Positions 8,650 through 8,876 of a DNA stretch of 8,876 nt are shown here, piece by piece. Origin of the DNA: Deltaproteobacteria bacterium. Its GTDB lineage: Bacteria; Desulfobacterota_B; Binatia; Binatales; Binataceae. The position numbers and the translations under genes were made by a program. The notes beneath the pieces are model-generated. The model was not told the origin of the DNA. It was given only the letters and a program-made list of their open reading frames with translations, and did no database searches. The stretch spans positions 1 through 8,876 of the forward strand of contig JAKAVX010000078.1 of the NCBI GenBank assembly GCA_021827465.1. Direction: 5' to 3'. Position 1 is the stretch's first letter. Each line of letters opens with the position of its first letter.

Positions 8650-8876
8650 ATGAAGACGGCGGTCGAAACCAGACAGGCTCCAGCCGCAATCGGTCCTTAC
8701 TCGCAGGCTGTCGTGGGCGGGCAATGGATGTTTAGCTCGGGGCAGATTGGACTCGACCCGCAGACCGGCGCGCTGGTCGCGGGCGGAGTCGAGGCCGAGA
8801 GCCGGCGCGCGCTGGAAAACCTGCGCCAGGTTCTGAGCAAGGCCGGACTTGGCTTTGACGACGTGGTAAAGACGAC
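8650..8876 (+). CDS. ridA: RidA/YjgF/UK114 family reactive-intermediate deaminase, 3'-partial
   Basis: RidA proteins hydrolyse reactive enamine/imine intermediates such as 2-aminoacrylate, released by pyridoxal-phosphate enzymes, to the keto acid and ammonia. This protects those enzymes in the cytoplasm. Seventy-five complete codons are visible before the right edge cuts the gene. The conserved start APAAIGPYSQAV spans residues 10-21, followed by MFSSGQIGLDPQTGAL (27-42) and ALENLRQVLSKAGLGFDDVV (54-73). These are the family hallmarks, including Y17 and the SGQIGLDP strand. The C-terminal catalytic arginine and neighbouring motif lie outside the window. A GAGGA at 8636-8640 sits 9 nt before the ATG. 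It follows the Rel gene after 150 nt, an arrangement also known in deltaproteobacteria. The long gap may hold its own promoter, but I see no convincing -35/-10 pair. Confidence 0.93.
   Translation, partial: MKTAVETRQAPAAIGPYSQAVVGGQWMFSSGQIGLDPQTGALVAGGVEAESRRALENLRQVLSKAGLGFDDVVKT

Overview
The window is GC-rich DNA from a Gram-negative bacterium. Every convincing gene lies on the + strand. The right half carries the order yicC - gmk - RelA/SpoT homologue - ridA, which is familiar from deltaproteobacteria such as Geobacter, though there with rpoZ between gmk and the stringent-response gene. The left half carries a lipopolysaccharide (LPS)-type glycosyltransferase and kinase cluster, which implies an outer membrane. 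My best guess is a deltaproteobacterium-like or uncultured relative (Desulfobacterota/Binatota type). That placement rests on gene content only.

Layout: (1) Positions 1-368 hold a small four-helix membrane protein, probably cut by the left edge. (2) Positions 369-857 contain no intact gene. They hold a start-less remnant resembling the C-terminal half of a ferritin-like YciE/DUF892 protein (423-704) and a 17-bp RNA hairpin (733-772). (3) Positions 858-4760 are a tight run of four envelope genes: a GT9 heptosyltransferase, a Kdo/WaaP-family LPS kinase, a DPM1-like GT2 and a GT4 glycosyltransferase. The first two junctions overlap by 4 nt and 1 nt. (4) Positions 4768-8499 carry yicC (endoribonuclease family), gmk (guanylate kinase) and a full-length bifunctional (p)ppGpp synthetase/hydrolase. 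(5) From 8650 to the right edge is the start of ridA.

How they work together: the four envelope genes look like an inner-core LPS module, with heptose transfer, sugar phosphorylation and further sugar additions. The downstream genes concern RNA turnover and guanine nucleotides. Gmk makes GDP from GMP, the precursor pool for GTP and (p)ppGpp, and the Rel enzyme makes and degrades (p)ppGpp. RidA removes reactive enamines/imines from amino-acid metabolism. No gap from 858 to 8499 exceeds 52 nt, so one long transcript is possible. A small structured region before gmk could be an internal control point.

I do not see a clearly novel system. The points most worth a second look are the missing rpoZ, the fusion of an LPS-core module to the gmk/rel block, the ferritin-like remnant, and two intergenic RNA-structure candidates (733-772 and 5653-5685).
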